From contig NC_091009.1 of NCBI RefSeq assembly GCF_041146395.1, positions 1,351,501 through 1,415,500 on the forward strand: a stretch of DNA of 64,000 nt, in the 5' to 3' direction. Under the pieces are notes generated by a model, which did no database searches, had not been told where the DNA came from, and saw only the letters and a list, made by a program, of their open reading frames with translations. Every line of letters starts with the position of its first letter. Position 1 is the first letter of the stretch. Positions 11,631 to 24,473 of this stretch are shown here, one piece after another. The position numbers and the translations under genes were made by a program. The DNA comes from Eulemur rufifrons. Lineage: Eukaryota > Chordata > Mammalia > Primates > Lemuridae.

Positions 11631-13165
11631 AATACCTTTAACAGGTAACCCTAACCCTGAACATAACACCTAACCCTGTTCCTATTTCTCCCCTTAACAC
11701 GTAAACCTCACCGTGCCCCTAACTTTAACCTCTTATCGTAACGTTCATGCATAACCCATTCCCTGAGAACAACCCCTATCCCATAATTCTAACCCTATCT
11801 CCTAGTCATAACTGTAAAACCTGATCCCTAACCCTAATTCTAAACTGCTAACCCTAACCGTAACCCTAACTACAACCATAACACTGACAGTAACCCTTAC
11901 TTCTAACCCCAACGCTATGCCTAACAAAAGCCCTAACCCTTCACCCTTCACCCTAACCCGTAAGCCTTACCCTAACCCTTAACCCTAATCCTAATCCTAA
12001 CCATTAAACCTAATCGTAGCTCTTAAAGCTAACCCTAAACCTTACCCTCACGACTAGACCTAACCCTGACACTAACCTAACATCTAACCCTAACCATAAC
12101 CCCTAAAGCTAACCCTAACCCTGAATCCTAAACCTAACCCTAACACTGAACCCTCACTATATCCCCAACCTCTAAGCCTAATCCTAACCGTTAACCCTCA
12201 CCCTAACACTTAAACTGGACCATAACACTAAACATTAACCCTAACACTAAACTTTAACCCTAAACCTGAGCCCAACCCTTACCCCTAATCCTATCCTTTT
12301 ACCCTAAACCTAACCCCTAAACCTAACCCTAATACTAACCCCAAACCTAACTCTAAACATACCTCTTCATAAAACACTAACTCCTAACCCCTAACCCTAA
12401 CACTAATCATAAACCCTAATTGCTAACCCTTAACCCTAAGGCTTAAGCTTTACCCTAACCATTAACCCTCACCCTAACCCTTAACACTGACCCTAACATT
12501 AACCTTTAACTCTAAGCCTAACCCTTAACCCTAACAGTAAGGGAAACCCTTAACGCTAACCTTATCCCTTAACCCTAAACCTAACACTACGGCTAAAAAT
12601 AACCCTAACCTTTGATCCTTAAACCTAACCCCTAACACTTACTTTAACGCCAAACCCTAACCCTAATCCTAAGCATTAAACCTAACCCTATCTCTTAATC
12701 CTAACCCTAGCCCTTACCCTAACGCCTAGATCTAACCCTAAATCTAACCTACAACCTAATCCTAACCTTAAGCCCTAATGCTAACTCTAACCCTGAACCC
12801 TAAACCTACCCGTAACCCTTAACACTAACCCTATCCGTAACCCTTAACCCTGACCCTAACCATTACCCGCACCCAAACATTTAACCCTGACCCTAACCCT
12901 AATCTTTAACGATAACCCTAACACTAAACCCTAACCCTAAGCCCAACACTTAACCCGAATCCTATCCCTTAACCCTAAGCCTAACCCTAACCCCTAACCC
13001 TAAACCTAACACTGAACCCAACCCTAAACCTAACCCTAGCTCCTATCCCAACCCTAAGACCTAACCTTTAATGCTAACAGTAACCCTAACTACTAATCCC
13101 TAACCCCTAACCCTCCCTCTAACCCTAAACCCCTAACCCCAAACCCGTAACCCTAAACTTAACCC
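11631..13165 (-). repeat. Island-free degenerate CCCTAA stretch
   Basis: Only telomere-like hexamers and variants are visible over about 1.5 kb. Around 12,540-12,590 it carries a precursor-like form (TAACGCTAACCTTATCCCTT) of the GGATCC-containing block found in the 1.88-kb units further right. Confidence 0.8.
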
Positions 13166-13362
13166 TAATTCTCACACCTCTTCCATTCTCAGCCTTAAGC
13201 AAACCTACAATACAGCCATGCCATTCCTGAGATGAGGCTCTGCCTGTGTCCCACATGTAGGTCTGGGCCAAATACAAAGAGTACGATGGTGTGGTGTCAC
13301 AGCGACCTGTCCACACCCTTCTCACCATAGATTAAACAAGTCCTGTGCCCTTATACTAACAG
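13166..13362 (-). repeat. Extra type II island, reverse
   Basis: TTCTCACACCTCTTCCATTC to GTCCTGTGCCCTTATACTAA. It stands outside the c-b-II-a order, between cassettes 1 and 2. It has a decayed middle (GCCAAATACAAAGAGTACGA in place of the usual GGGCCCAGG stretch). Confidence 0.75.
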
Positions 13363-13866
13363 ATAAATCTCAGCCCTAACACTAACACTAACCCCTAACC
13401 GTAAACATAAGCTCAGACTGTAACGCCGAACACTAACTCTAAAACCTTACCTTAAACCTGACCACTAACCCTAACACTAACCGCTAAACATAACCCTAAC
13501 CATGAATCCTAAACCTAACCCTAACCTCTACCCGTAACCACAACAATTAACTCTAACCCTAAAGGTTACATGAAGCCTTATTCCTAACCCTAACCCCACC
13601 CTAACCCATAATATTGACCCTTACCATTAACCATCACACTAAACCTTAACCGTGACTCTAATCCTAATCTTTAACCATAAAGCTAACACTGAAGCCTAAC
13701 CCTGTGTCAAACACTAGACCCAAACATAAACCCTAACCCTCAAACTGAACCGTAAACCTAACTGTAACTGTTAAAACTAACATTAACCTTTAACCCTAAC
13801 CCCTAATCCTAAGACGCCACCCTAACACGAATCTTGATCCCTAAACATTACCATAATCCTACCCCT

Positions 13867-14078
13867 AAATCTAATTCTCAGAGTTCTTGCTTTCTCAGAG
13901 TTAAGAAAGCCTACAATCCTCCCATGCCATGAGTAAAAGGGGGCTCTGCCACTGTGTCTTGCATGAAACCCAGGAGCCCATACCCAGCGTATGATAGAGT
14001 GGGTTCCCGGGGACAATCCCATCGCTATAATCCCCGCCCGCCGCCAAGTGCATACAGGGCCCGTGCCCTAAGTATAAT
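13867..14078 (-). repeat. Type Ic island, cassette 2
   Basis: ATGAGTAAAAGGGGGCTCTG identifies subtype c. Its Ib partner starts 532 bp later. Confidence 0.8.
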
Positions 14079-14398
14079 CAATACCCCTAACTGATAACCC
14101 TCACCCTGAACATAACACCTAACCCTGATCCTATTGCTCACCTGAAAACATAAATCTCCCCGTAACCCTAACTTATCCCCTTATCTTAACCTTAATGCAT
14201 AACACCCTGAGAAGAAGCCCTATCCCATAATTCTAATCCTATCACCTGGTCATAACCGTAACACCTCATCCCTATTTCTAAAATGCCAACCCTAGCTTTC
14301 ACCCTACCAAAAACCCTAACCCTAACCCAAACCCCTAACCCTAAGCCCTCACCCTATCACTAGTCTTCATCCCTAAACCGTACCGTAATCCTAACCCT

Positions 14399-14606
14399 AA
14401 ATATAATTCTCAGACTTCTTGCTTTCTCAGAGTTTTGAAAGCCTACAATCCTATTAAGCCATGCATGAAAGCCGGCTCTACCACAGTGTCCTGCATGAAA
14501 CCCAGAGGCCCATACACTGCGTACGATAGAGTGGGTTCCCAGCGACCATCACAGACCCCTAATTTCGCCTTCTAGTGCATACAGGGCCTGTGACCTAAGC
14601 ATAAAC
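14399..14606 (-). repeat. Type Ib island, cassette 2
   Basis: GTTTTGAAAGCCTACAATCC and GCATGAAAGCCGGCTCTACC identify subtype b. The GC cap reads TTCGCCTTCTAGTGCATACA, one change from the CTCF-like version in later b copies. Confidence 0.8.
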
Positions 14607-15427
14607 CCTACCCCTCACCCATAACCCTAACCCAGAACATAACAACTATCCCTGATCCTACTGCTCACCTTAACACGTAAACCTCACTGTAACCCTAACT
14701 TTAACCCCTTATCTTAACGATAATGCATGACACCCTGAGAACAAGCCCTATACCGTAATTCTAACCCTAACTCCTAGCCATAACCATAACACCTAATCCC
14801 TAATTCTGAAACGCCAACCCTAACGTTAACCCTACCAACAACTCTAACACTAACCCTAAACCCTTACCCTAACCCTACGCCTAAAAATAACCCTAAGCAT
14901 TGATCCTTAGTCATAACCCCTAAACTTTAACCCTAACCCTTAACGCTAATCCCAATCCTAACCATTAAACATAACCCTAACTCTTAACGCTAACCGTAAC
15001 CTTTACACTAATGCCTAGAGATCTAACCCCAACACTGACCTACAGTTAACACTAACCCTAACACCTAATGCTAACTTTAAACCTGAACCATAAACCTAAC
15101 CCTTAACCATAACCCTATCCCAACCCCCTAACCCTAACCCTAACTGTTAAGCCTCACCCTAACCCTTAACCCTGACTCTAACCCTAAACCTTAACCCTAA
15201 CCCTGAACCCTAACCCTAAGCCTAACCCTTAACCCTAACCCTATCCCTTAACCCTGACACCTACAGCTAACACTAACCCCAACCCTAAACCTAACCCTGG
15301 CCCCCAAACCCACACTTAACACCTAACCCCTAACACTAACTCTAACCCTAACCACTAATCCCTAGCACCTGACCCTGACTCCAAACCTAACCCCTAACTC
15401 GAAACCCCTAACCCCAACCCTAACCCT

Positions 15428-15625
15428 AATTCTCACACTACTTCCATTCCCGAGTGAAGCAAGCCTACAATACAGCCATGCCATGTGTGAGATGAGGCTC
15501 CGCCTGAGTCCTGCATGTAGGTCTTGTCCCAGGGCCCAGGGAATGATGTTGTGCTTTCGTGATGACTCCGACCGCACCCCTCTCACCGTAGATTAACCAG
15601 GTCCTGTGCCCTTAAACTGACCGCT
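15428..15625 (-). repeat. Type II island, cassette 2
   Basis: TTCTCACACTACTTCCATTC through GGTCTTGTCCCAGGGCCCAG to CAGGTCCTGTGCCCTTAAAC. It lies 1,029 bp after the Ib start and 701 bp before the Ia start. Confidence 0.8.
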
Positions 15626-16128
15626 AAATCTAAGCCCTACCACCAACCCTAAACCTTTACCCTGAACTTAATCCCCGAGCCTAAAGCCCAACACTAACTC
15701 TAAACACTTACCCTAAACCTAATCCCTAACCCTAATGCTAACCCCTAAACGTAACCCCAACCATGAACAGTAAACCTAACCCTAACCTCTAACACAAACC
15801 CTAACACATAACTCTAACACTAAAACTAACCCTAACCCTTAACCCTAAACCTAAACCCTAACCCTAACCCTTAACCTTAACCGTTAACTCTCATGCTAAC
15901 CTTTAATCCTAACCCTAATCCTAATCTTGAACCCTAAACCTAACATTTAACCCTAGCCCTGTACCAAACACTAATCCCTCATCTTAACCCTATCCGCAAA
16001 CCTCAACCCTAAACGAACTGTAACCGTTAAACCTAACAGTAACCTTAAACCCTAACCCTAATCCGTAACCCTAAGCCCTCACCGTAACACTACACTTCAT
16101 CCTGAACCCTAACCATAATCCTAACTCT

Positions 16129-16338
16129 AAATTTAATTCTGAGACTTCTTGCTTTCTTAGAGTTTAGAATGCCTGCAATCCTCCCATGCCATGTGTGAAA
16201 GGAAGCTCTACCAATGTGTCCGGCATGAAACCCACGGGCCCATACCCAGAGTCTGATACAGTGGGTTCCCGGTGACAATGCCAGCCCCCTAAACTCCCCC
16301 TGGCTAACGCAGACAGGGCCCGTGCGCTAGGCATAAAC
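16129..16338 (-). repeat. Type Ia island, cassette 2
   Basis: CCTGCAATCCTCCCATGCCA with GTGTGAAAGGAAGCTCTACC and GGGCCCATACCCAGAGTCTG. It closes cassette 2 (13,867-16,338), just left of the 5.0-kb duplication. Confidence 0.8.
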
Positions 16339-17024
16339 AATACCTTTAACAGATAACCCTAACCCTGAACAGAACACCTAACCCTGTTCCTATTTCTCCC
16401 CTTAACACGTACACCTGACCGTGAGCCTAACTTTAACCTCTTATTCTAATGTTAATGCATAACCTATTCCCCCAGAACATTCCCTATCCCATAATTCTAA
16501 CCCTATCTCCTAGTGATAACTGTAGCACCTGACCCCTAACCGTAATTCTAAACTGCTAACCCCAACCGTAACCCTACCTACAACCCTAACACTGACAGTA
16601 ACCCTTACTTCTAACCCCAACGCTATGCCTAACAAAAGCCCTAACCCTTCACCCTTCACCCTAACCCCTAAGCCTTACCCTAACACTTAACCCTAATCCC
16701 AATCCTAACCATTAAACCTAACCCTGACTCTTAACCCTAACCCTAACCTTTGCCATAATGCCTAGAGATCCAACCCCCACTGGACCTACAGTTAACACTA
16801 ACCCTAATCCCTAATGCTAACCTTAAACATGAACCATAAACCTAACCCTTAACCCTAACCCTATCCCTAACACCCTAACCCTAACCGTACCTGTTAACCC
16901 TCACCCTAACCCTTAACCCTGACCCTAACACTAAACCTTAACTCTAAACCTGAATCCTAACCCTAAGCCTAACCCTTAACCCTAACCCTAACGGTAACCC
17001 TAAACATTATCATAATCCTACCCC

Positions 17025-17238
17025 TAAATCTTATTCTCGGACTTCTTGCTTTCTTAGAGTTTAGAAAGCCTAAAATCCTCCCATACCATGAGTAAAAGGG
17101 GGCTCTTCAGCTCTCTCTTTCATGAAACCAGGAGCCCATACCTAGCGTATGATAGAGTGGGTTCCCGGGGAAAATTTCATCCCCCTAACCCCAGGGCCCC
17201 GCCCAGTGCAGACAGGGCCTGTACGCTAAGTATAAACA
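17025..17238 (-). repeat. Type Ic island, cassette 3
   Basis: A worn Ic copy: TCTTATTCTCGGACTTCTTG, then CCATGAGTAAAAGGGGGCTC. The usual GCCACTGTGTCCTGCATG core is replaced by CAGCTCTCTCTTTCATG. This rare variant recurs in the right copy of the duplication. Confidence 0.8.
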
Positions 17239-17553
17239 CTACCCCTAACAGATAACCCTCACCATGAACATAGCACCTGACCCTGATCCTATTGCTCACC
17301 TTAAAACATAAACCTCCCCGTAACCCTAACTTTTCCCCTATCTTAACCTTAATGCATAACACCCTGAGAAGAAGTCCTATCCCATAATTCTAATCCTAAC
17401 CCCGAGCCATAACCGTAACACCTCATCCCTAATTCTAAAATGCCAACCCTAACCTTCACCCTACCAACAACCCTAACCCTAACCCTAACCCCTAACACTA
17501 AGCCTCACCCTATCACTAATCTTGATCGCTAAACCGTACAGTAATCCTAACCC

Positions 17554-17762
17554 TAAATCTAATTCTCAGACTTCTTGCTTTCTCAGAGTTTTGAAAGCCT
17601 ACAATCCTACTAAGCCACGCATGAAAGCCCGCTCTGCCACAGTGTCCTGCATGAAACCCAGAGGCCCATACACTGCGTACGATAGAGTGGGTTCCCAGAG
17701 ACCATCACAGACCCCTAACTTCGCCTCCTAGTGCATACAGGGCCCGGGCCCTAAGCATAAAC
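17554..17762 (-). repeat. Type Ib island, cassette 3
   Basis: GAGTTTTGAAAGCCTACAAT, CTACTAAGCCACGCATGAAA and CTTCGCCTCCTAGTGCATAC. The last block carries a CTCF-like core on the bottom strand (CACTAGGAGGCG). Confidence 0.8.
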
Positions 17763-18560
17763 CCTACCCCACACCCATAACCCTAACCCAGAACATAACA
17801 CCTAACACTGATCCTACTGCTCACCTTAACACGTAAACCTCACCCTAACCCTAACTTAACCCCTTATCTTAACGATAATGCATGACACCCTGAGAACAAG
17901 CCCTATACCGTAATTCTAACCCTAACTCCTAGCCATAACCATAACACCTAATCCCTAATTCTGAAACGTCAACCCTAACCTTAACCCTACCAACAACACT
18001 AACACTAACCCTAAAACCCTTACCCTAACCCTACGCCTAAAAATAACCCTAACCATTGATCCTTAGTCATAACCCCTAAAGCTTAACCCTAACCCTTAAC
18101 GCTAATCCCAATCCTAACCATTAAACATAACCCTAATTAATCATAACCCTAACCTACACGCTAATGCCTAGAGATCTAACGCCAACACTGACCTACAGTT
18201 AACACTAACTCTAACCCCTAATCCTAACCTTAAACCTGAACCATAAACCTAACCCTTAACCATAACCTTATCCCTAAGCCCCTAACCCTAACCCTAGCTG
18301 TTAAGCCTCACCCTAACACTTAACGCTGACTCTAACCCTAAACCATAACCCTAACCCTGAACCCTAACCCTAAGCCTAACCCTTAACCCTAACCCCTAAC
18401 CCTAACGCTAACCCCAACCCTAAACCTAACCCTGGCCCCCTAACCCAGACTTAACACCTAACCCCTAACACTAACTCTAACCCTAACCACTAATCCCTAG
18501 CACCTGACCCTGACTCGAAACCTAACCCTTAACTCGAAATCCCTAACCCAAAACCTAACC

Positions 18561-18760
18561 CTAATTCTCACACTACTTCCATTCCCAGAGTGAAGCAAGC
18601 CTATAATACAGCCATGCCATGTGTGAGATGAGGCTCCGCCTGAGTCCTGCATGTAGGTTTTGTCCCAAGGCCCAGGGAATGACGTTGTGCTTTCGTGGTG
18701 ACTCCGACCACACCCCTCTCACTGTAGATTAACCAGGTCCTGTGCCCTTAAACTGACCGC
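18561..18760 (-). repeat. Type II island, cassette 3
   Basis: AATTCTCACACTACTTCCAT to GGTCCTGTGCCCTTAAACTG. It lies 1,007 bp after the Ib start and 703 bp before the Ia start. It has TTTTGTCCCAAGGCCCAGGG in the core. Confidence 0.8.
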
Positions 18761-19263
18761 TAAATCTAAGCCCTACCACCAACCCTAACCCCTGACCCTG
18801 AACCTAAGCCCCGAGCATAAAGCCCAACACTAACTCTAAACACTTACCCTAAACCTAATCCCTAACCCTAATGCTAACCCCTAAACGTAACCCTAACCGT
18901 GAACAATAAACCTAACCCTAATCTCTAACACACACCCTAACACATAACTCTAACCCTAAAATTAACCCTAACCTTTAACCCTAAACCTAAACCCTAACCC
19001 TAACCCTTAACCTTAACCGTTAACTCTCATGCTAACCTTTAATCCTAACCCTAATCCTAATCTTCAACCCTAAACCTAACACAACACTAACCCTGTACCA
19101 AACCCTAACCCCTCACCTTAACCCTATCCGCAAACCTCAACCTCAATACGAACTGTAACCGTTAAACCTAACAGTAACCTTAAACCGTAACCTTAATCTG
19201 TAACCCTATCCCCTCACCATAACACTACACTTCATCCTGAACACTAACCATAATCCTCACCCT

Positions 19264-19473
19264 AAATCTAATTCTCAGACTTCTTGCTTTCTTAGAGTTT
19301 AGAAAGCCTGCAATCCTCCCATGCCATGTGTGAAAGGAAACTCTACCACTGTGTCCTGCATGAAACCCACGGGCCCATACCCAGAATCCGATACAGTGGG
19401 TTCCCGGTGACAATCCCAGCCCCCTAACATCCCCCCAGCTTAATGAGGACAGGGCCCGTGCGCTAAGCATAAA
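19264..19473 (-). repeat. Type Ia island, cassette 3
   Basis: GTGTGAAAGGAAACTCTACC with ATACCCAGAATCCGATACAG. It closes cassette 3 and is followed by a second Ia island 1,856 bp later. Confidence 0.8.
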
Positions 19474-20832
19474 TGATACCTTTAACAGATAACCCTAACC
19501 CTGAACATGGCACCTAACCCTGTTCCTATTTCTCCCCTTAAAACGTAAACCTCACCGTGAGCCTAACTTTAACCTCTTATCGTAACGTTAATGCATAACC
19601 CATTCCCTGAGAACATCCTCTATCCCATAATTCTAACCCTATCTCCTAGTCATAACTGTAACACCTAATCCCTAACCCTAATTCTCAACCGCTAAGCCTA
19701 ACCGTAACGCTGCCTACAACCCTAACACTGACAGGAAACCTTACTTCTAACCCCAACGCTATGCCTAACAAAAGCCCTAACACTTCACTCTTCACCCTAA
19801 CCCCTAAGCCTTACCCTAACCCTTAACCCTAATCCTAATCCTAACCATTAAACCTAACCCTAGCTCTTAAAGCTAACCCTAAACCTTACCCTCACGACTA
19901 GACCTAACTCTGACACTAACCTAACACCTAACCCTAACCAGAACCCCTAAAGCTAACCCTGAACCCTATCCCTAACCCTAGCAGTAAACTTTAACGCTAA
20001 ACCTAAGCCCAACCCGTAACCCTAATCCTATCCTTTTACCCTAAAACTAACCCCTAAACCTAACCCCTATACCTCACCCTAACTCTAACCCCAATCCTAA
20101 TTCTAACCATACCCCTTCATAAAACACTAACTCCTAACCGCTAACCCTAACACTAACCAAAAACCCTAATCACTAATCCCTAACCCTAACGCTTAACCTT
20201 TACCCTAACCGTTAACCCTCACCCTAAATCTTAACACTGACCCTAACCTTAACCTTTACCTCTAAGCCTAACCCTTAACCCTACAGTAAGGAAGACCCTT
20301 AATGCTAATGGGATCCCTTATCCCTAACCCTAACACTACAGCTAAAAATAACCCTAACCTTTGATCCTAAAACCTAACCCCTAACACTTACTTTAACCCC
20401 AAACCCTAACCCTAATCCTAAGCATTAAACCTAACCCTATCTCTTAACCCTAACGCTAGCCCTTACCCTAACGCCTAGATCTAACCCTAAATCTAACCTA
20501 CCGCCTAATCCTAACCTTAAGCCCTAATGCTAACTCTAACCCTGAACCCTAAACCTACCCGTAACCCTTAACACTAACCCTATCCGTGAACCTTAACCCT
20601 GACCCTAACCATTACCCGCACCCAAGCATTTAACCCTGACCCTAACCCTAATCCTTAATGCTAACCCTGACACTAAACCCTAACCCTAAGCCCAACACTT
20701 ATCCCTAATCCTATCCCTTAACCCTAACCCTAACCCTAATGCTACCCCCTAAACGTAACCCTAACCGTGACCAGTAAACCTAACCCTAACCTCTAACACA
20801 AACCATAGCACATAACTCTAACCCTAAAACTA

Positions 20833-20865
<33 letters not shown>

Positions 20866-21119
20866 TCTTAACCTTAACCCTAAGCGTTAACTCTCACGAT
20901 AACCTTTAATCCTAACCCTAATCCTAATCTTCAACCCTAAATCTAACACTTAACCCTAACCCTGTACCAAACCCTAACCCCTCATCTTAACTCTAACCGT
21001 AAACCTGAACCCTAAACCAAAGTGTAACCGTTAAACCTAACAGTAACCTTTAACCCTAAACATAAGCCCTCACCCTAACACTAAACTTCATCCTTAACCC
21101 TAACCATAATCCTAACCCT

Positions 21120-21332
21120 AAATCTAATTCTCAGACTTCTTGCTTTCTTAGAGTTTAGAAAGCCTGCAATCCTCCCATGCCATGCGTGAAAGGAGGCTCT
21201 ACCACTGTGTCCTGCATGAAACCCACGGGCCCATACCCAGAGTATGATACAGTGGGTTCCCGGGTACAATCTCAGCCCCCTAAACTGCCCCCGCCTGCCT
21301 ACTGCAGACAGGGCCCGTGCGCTAAGCATAAA
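21120..21332 (-). repeat. Type Ia island, second in the 5.0-kb unit (left copy)
   Basis: A clean Ia copy (GCGTGAAAGGAGGCTCTACC, CCCAGAGTATGATACAGTGG) followed by a GC-rich cap (CCCCCGCCTGCCTACTGCAG). It is the first of the well-conserved Ia copies that make up the 1.88-kb array. Confidence 0.85.
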
Positions 21333-22024
21333 CAATACCTTTAACAGATAACCCTAACCCTGAACATAACACTCAACCCTGTTCCGGTTTCTCCCTTAAC
21401 ACGTAAACCGCACCCTGCGCCTAACTTTAACCTCTTATCCTAACGTTAATGCATAACCCATTTCCTGAGAACAACCCCTATCCCATAATTCTAACCCTAT
21501 CTCCTAGTCATCACTGTGACACCTAATCCCTAACCCTAATTCTAAACCGCTAACCCTAACCGTAACCCTACCTACAACCCTAACACTGACAGTAACCCTT
21601 ACTTCTAACCCCAACGCTATGCCTAACAAAAACCCTAACCCTTGACCCTAACCCTTCACCCTAACCCCTAAGCCTTACCCTAACACTTAACCCTAATCCC
21701 AATCCTAACCATTAAACCTAACCCTGACTCTTAACCCTAACCCTAACCTTTGCCATAATGCCCAGAGATCCAACCCCCACTGGACCTACAGTTAACACTA
21801 ACCCTAATCCCTAATGCTAACCTTAAACATGAACCATAAACCTAACCCTTAACCCTAACCCTATCCCTAACACCCTAACCCTAACCGTACCTGTTAACCC
21901 TCACCCTAACCCTTAACCCTGACCCTAACCCTGAACCTTAACTCTAAACCTGAATCCTAACCCTAAGCCTAACCCTTAACCCTAACCCTAACGGTAACCC
22001 TAAACATTATCATAATCCTACCCC

Positions 22025-22238
22025 TAAATCTTATTCTCGGACTTCTTGCTTTCTTAGAGTTTAGAAAGCCTAAAATCCTCCCATACTATGAGTAAAAGGG
22101 GGCTCTTCAGCTCTCTCTTTCATGAAACCAGGAGCCCATACCTAGCGTATGATAGAGTGGGTTCCCGGGGAAAATTTCATCCCCCTAACCCCAGGGCCCC
22201 GCCCAGTGCAGACAGGGCCTGTACGCTAAGTATAAACA
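22025..22238 (-). repeat. Type Ic island, cassette 4
   Basis: Duplicate of the island at 17,025. It has the same odd CAGCTCTCTCTTTCATG core and differs by CATACTATG in place of CATACCATG. Confidence 0.8.
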
Positions 22239-22553
22239 CTACCCCTAACAGATAACCCTCACCATGAACATAGCACCTGACCCTGATCCTATTGCTCACC
22301 TTAAAACATAAACCTCCCCGTAACCCTAACTTTTCCCCTATCTTAACCTTAATGCATAACACCCTGAGAAGAAGTCCTATCCCATAATTCTAATCCTAAC
22401 CCCGAGCCATAACCGTAACACCTCATCCCTAATTCTAAAATGCCAACCCTAACCTTCACCCTACCAACAACCCTAACCCTAACCCTAACCCCTAACACTA
22501 AGCCTCACCCTATCACTAATCTTGATCGCTAAACCGTACAGTAATCCTAACCC

Positions 22554-22762
22554 TAAATCTAATTCTCAGACTTCTTGCTTTCTCAGAGTTTTGAAAGCCT
22601 ACAATCCTACTAAGCCACGCATGAAAGCCCGCTCTGCCACAGTGTCCTGCATGAAACCCAGAGGCCCATACACTGCGTACGATAGAGTGGGTTCCCAGAG
22701 ACCATCACAGACCCCTAACTTCGCCTCCTAGTGCATACAGGGCCCGGGCCCTAAGCATAAAC
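22554..22762 (-). repeat. Type Ib island, cassette 4
   Basis: Duplicate of the island at 17,554, with no difference seen inside the island. It contains the same CTCF-like core in CTTCGCCTCCTAGTGCATAC. Confidence 0.8.
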
Positions 22763-23560
22763 CCTACCCCACACCCATAACCCTAACCCAGAACATAACA
22801 CCTAACACTGATCCTACTGCTCATCTTAACACGTAAACCTCACCCTAACCCTAACTTAACCCCTTATCTTAACGATAATGCATGACACCCTGAGAACAAG
22901 CCCTATACCGTAATTCTAACCCTAACTCCTAGCCATAACCATAACACCTAATCCCTAATTCTGAAACGTCAACCCTAACCTTAACCCTACCAACAACACT
23001 AACACTAACCCTAAAACCCTTACCCTAACCCTACGCCTAAAAATAACCCTAACCATTGATCCTTAGTCATAACCCCTAAAGCTTAACCCTAACCCTTAAT
23101 GCTAATCCCAATCCTAACCATTAAACATAACCCTAATTAATCATAACCCTAACCTACACGCTAATGCCTAGAGATCTAACGCCAACACTGACCTACAGTT
23201 AACACTAACTCTAACCCCTAATCCTAACCTTAAACCTGAACCATAAACCTAACCCTTAACCATAACCTTATCCCTAAGCCCCTAACCCTAACCCTAGCTG
23301 TTAAGCCTCACCCTAACACTTAACGCTGACTCTAACCCTAAACCATAACCCTAACCCTGAACCCTAACCCTAAGCCTAACCCTTAACCCTAACCCCTAAC
23401 CCTAACGCTAACCCCAACCCTAAACCTAACCCTGGCCCCCTAACCCAGACTTAACACCTAACCCCTAACACTAACTCTAACCCTAACCACTAATCCCTAG
23501 CACCTGACCCTGACTCGAAACCTAACCCTTAACTCGAAATCCCTAACCCAAAACCTAACC

Positions 23561-23760
23561 CTAATTCTCACACTACTTCCATTCCCAGAGTGAAGCAAGC
23601 CTATAATACAGCCATGCCATGTGTGAGATGAGGCTCCGCCTGAGTCCTGCATGTAGGTTTTGTCCCAAGGCCCAGGGAATGACGTTGTGCTTTCGTGGTG
23701 ACTCCGACCACACCCCTCTCACTGTAGATTAACCAGGTCCTGTGCCCTTAAACTGACCGC
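23561..23760 (-). repeat. Type II island, cassette 4
   Basis: Duplicate of the island at 18,561. It is the last type II island before the window's run of Ia-only units; none follows until 61,755. Confidence 0.8.
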
Positions 23761-24263
23761 TAAATCTAAGCCCTACCACCAACCCTAACCCCTGACCCTG
23801 AACCTAAGCCCCGAGCGTAAAGCCCAACACTAACTCTAAACACTTACCCTAAACCTAATCCCTAACCCTAATGCTAACCCCTAAACGTAACCCTAACCGT
23901 GAACAATAAACCTAACCCTAATCTCTAACACACACCCTAACACATAACTCTAACCCTAAAATTAACCCTAACCTTTAACCCTAAACCTAAACCCTAACCC
24001 TAACCCTTAACCTTAACCGTTAACTCTCATGCTAACCTTTAATCCTAACCCTAATCCTAATCTTCAACCCTAAACCTAACACAACACTAACCCTGTACCA
24101 AACCCTAACCCCTCACCTTAACCCTATCCGCAAACCTCAACCTCAATACGAACTGTAACCGTTAAACCTAACAGTAACCTTAAACCGTAACCTTAATCTG
24201 TAACCCTATCCCCTCACCATAACACTACACTTCATCCTGAACACTAACCATAATCCTCACCCT

Positions 24264-24473
24264 AAATCTAATTCTCAGACTTCTTGCTTTCTTAGAGTTT
24301 AGAAAGCCTGCAATCCTCCCATGCCATGTGTGAAAGGAAACTCTACCACTGTGTCCTGCATGAAACCCACGGGCCCATACCCAGAATCCGATACAGTGGG
24401 TTCCCGGTGACAATCCCAGCCCCCTAACATCCCCCCAGCTTAATGAGGACAGGGCCCGTGCGCTAAGCATAAA
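24264..24473 (-). repeat. Type Ia island, cassette 4
   Basis: Duplicate of the island at 19,264. It is also the first of seven successive Ia islands spaced 1.86-1.89 kb apart. Confidence 0.8.

Larger units (their letters stand above)
3701..16650 (-). repeat. Degenerate CCCTAA satellite with islands, older part
   Basis: C-rich telomere-like hexamers and variants on the top strand, interrupted by islands at 4.4, 5.7, 6.4, 7.5, 8.5, 9.2, 9.7, 10.7, 11.4, 13.2, 13.9, 14.4, 15.4 and 16.1 kb. Copies here are more divergent from one another than those at 16.7-36 kb, which suggests an older or less homogenised part of the array. The inter-island DNA contains only telomeric variants. No gene is visible. 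Confidence 0.9.
16651..21650 (-). repeat. 5.0-kb tandem duplication, left copy
   Basis: Base n here matches base n+5,000 in the right copy through nearly the whole unit. I count roughly a dozen substitutions by eye (for example in the CCATACCATG / CCATACTATG pair near 17,086 and 22,086), or about 99.7% identity. The unit holds islands Ic, Ib, II, Ia and Ia. The left edge lies where 16,641-16,650 stops matching 21,641-21,650. The exact 5,000-bp offset and high identity mean either a recent unequal exchange or an assembly error. Confidence 0.9.

Noticed and set aside
21081..21335. Recurrent frames of 60-96 codons across type I and II islands (proteins containing HSGRASFHAWHGRI)
   Set aside because: They span an island and run on into telomeric hexamers, which translate as RIRFRVRIMVRV-like strings. 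Lengths and starts vary from copy to copy, there is no splice or promoter context, and sharing between copies is explained by DNA identity. A test of synonymous against non-synonymous change across the roughly 25 copies would settle it.
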